DNA of 13,666 nt from positions 1 through 13,666 of the forward strand of contig JBFFTZ010000034.1 of the NCBI GenBank assembly GCA_041571575.1, read 5' to 3'. A model generated the notes under the pieces. It did not search any database. It was not told the DNA's origin and saw nothing but the letters and a program-made list of their open reading frames with translations. Origin of the DNA: CAKZML01 sp041571575. Lineage in GTDB: Bacteria; Pseudomonadota; Gammaproteobacteria; Steroidobacterales; BM003. Positions 13,404 to 13,666 of the stretch are shown here, in pieces (the first letter of the stretch is position 1; the number at the start of each line of letters is the position of its first letter). The position numbers and the translations under genes are program-made.

Positions 13404-13666
13404 GGTAAGTCACCCTCTCAGGAACCGGCTTGGTCTTGTCCGCCTTGGACAACCAGGGCAGAAGCAGGAAGAACGCAAAGTAGAAGAACGTGGCCAAACG
13501 AGCCAGGTTGGTGTACACCGGCGTTGCAGGCTGCATACCCAGGTAACCCAGGGCAATAAAGGACACGGTAAACAATGCCAGCGGAAGCTTGTACATCCAG
13601 CCGCGATAGCGGATTGAGCGCACCGGAGAGCGATCCAGCCACGGCAACAGGAATAGCAGAAAAATC
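13396..13666 (-). CDS. petB: Cytochrome b of the bc1 complex, C-terminal part (runs off the right edge)
   Basis: Membrane subunit of complex III carrying the two b haems. Only the last 89 full codons and the TAA stop (13398-13396) are in the window, so the b-haem ligands and Qo/Qi residues cannot be seen. What is visible is the conserved FLLPWLDRSPVRSIRYRG segment of the C-terminal domain, followed by two hydrophobic helices and a short soluble tail. The frame is open to the edge with no start needed inside the window. The upstream neighbour, expected from synteny to be petA (Rieske protein), lies outside. The overlap with petC supports a pet operon that continues into sspA-sspB. Confidence 0.94.
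   Translation of the reverse strand, partial: IFLLFLLPWLDRSPVRSIRYRGWMYKLPLALFTVSFIALGYLGMQPATPVYTNLARLATFFYFAFFLLLPWLSKADKTKPVPERVTYHA

Noticed and set aside
1..13666. Possible novel system, mobile element, CRISPR array or tRNA genes
   Set aside because: The window is filled by recognisable housekeeping genes in a conserved order. I saw no spaced direct repeats of CRISPR type, transposase, integrase, attachment-site duplication or tRNA cloverleaf.

Overview
This window is core chromosome of a gammaproteobacterium. No phage, insertion sequence, integron, CRISPR array or defence island is visible. Three conserved blocks lie side by side: the start of the dcw (division and cell wall) cluster, an rsmI / lpoA-yraN-diaA region around the RNase P RNA gene, and sspB-sspA joined to the cytochrome bc1 genes petC-petB. 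From memory, this order (petBC-sspAB, diaA/gmhA, yraN, lpoA, rsmI, rnpB, mraZ, rsmH, ftsL, ftsI, murE, murF, mraY) closely matches Pseudomonas and its relatives. The protein sequences are not clearly Pseudomonas, so I infer a member of Pseudomonadales/Cellvibrionales or a nearby marine lineage. The genus cannot be fixed from sequence reading alone.

Layout. Positions 1-7004 (minus strand) hold, in transcription order from the right, mraZ, rsmH, ftsL, ftsI, murE, murF and the first 251 codons of mraY. The genes are packed very tightly. Four successive junctions (rsmH/ftsL, ftsL/ftsI, ftsI/murE, murE/murF) are the same 4-nt ATGA overlap, and murF/mraY are 2 nt apart. Upstream of mraZ lie a strong sigma70-type promoter (TTGACA, 18-nt spacer, TATAGT) and three 5-nt MraZ boxes with a 10-bp period, so the operon appears to be controlled by its own first product. 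Positions about 7249-7618 (minus) encode a type A RNase P RNA. Its predicted promoter overlaps the stop codon of rsmI (7651-8511, minus). Divergent from rsmI, on the plus strand, are lpoA, yraN and a DiaA/GmhA-family SIS protein gene (8680-11532). On the minus strand from the right edge come petB (C-terminal part only), petC, sspA and sspB, which converge on diaA.

How the genes work together. MraY, MurE and MurF are consecutive steps of lipid-linked peptidoglycan precursor synthesis. FtsL and FtsI belong to the divisome. RsmH and RsmI both methylate the same nucleotide of 16S rRNA (C1402, E. coli numbering). LpoA is the outer-membrane activator of the peptidoglycan synthase PBP1A. PetB and PetC are subunits of the respiratory bc1 complex. 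SspA is an RNA-polymerase-associated stress factor and SspB delivers ssrA-tagged proteins to ClpXP.

Nothing here looks like a new biological system. The points worth a second look are regulatory and structural: the MraZ operator and promoter, the chain of ATGA overlaps, the TTG starts of rsmH and yraN, an rnpB promoter lying over the rsmI stop codon with no obvious rnpB terminator, a DiaA-position protein that keeps the phosphoheptose-isomerase catalytic residues, the absence of dolP after diaA, and a hairpin directly against the sspA ribosome binding site.
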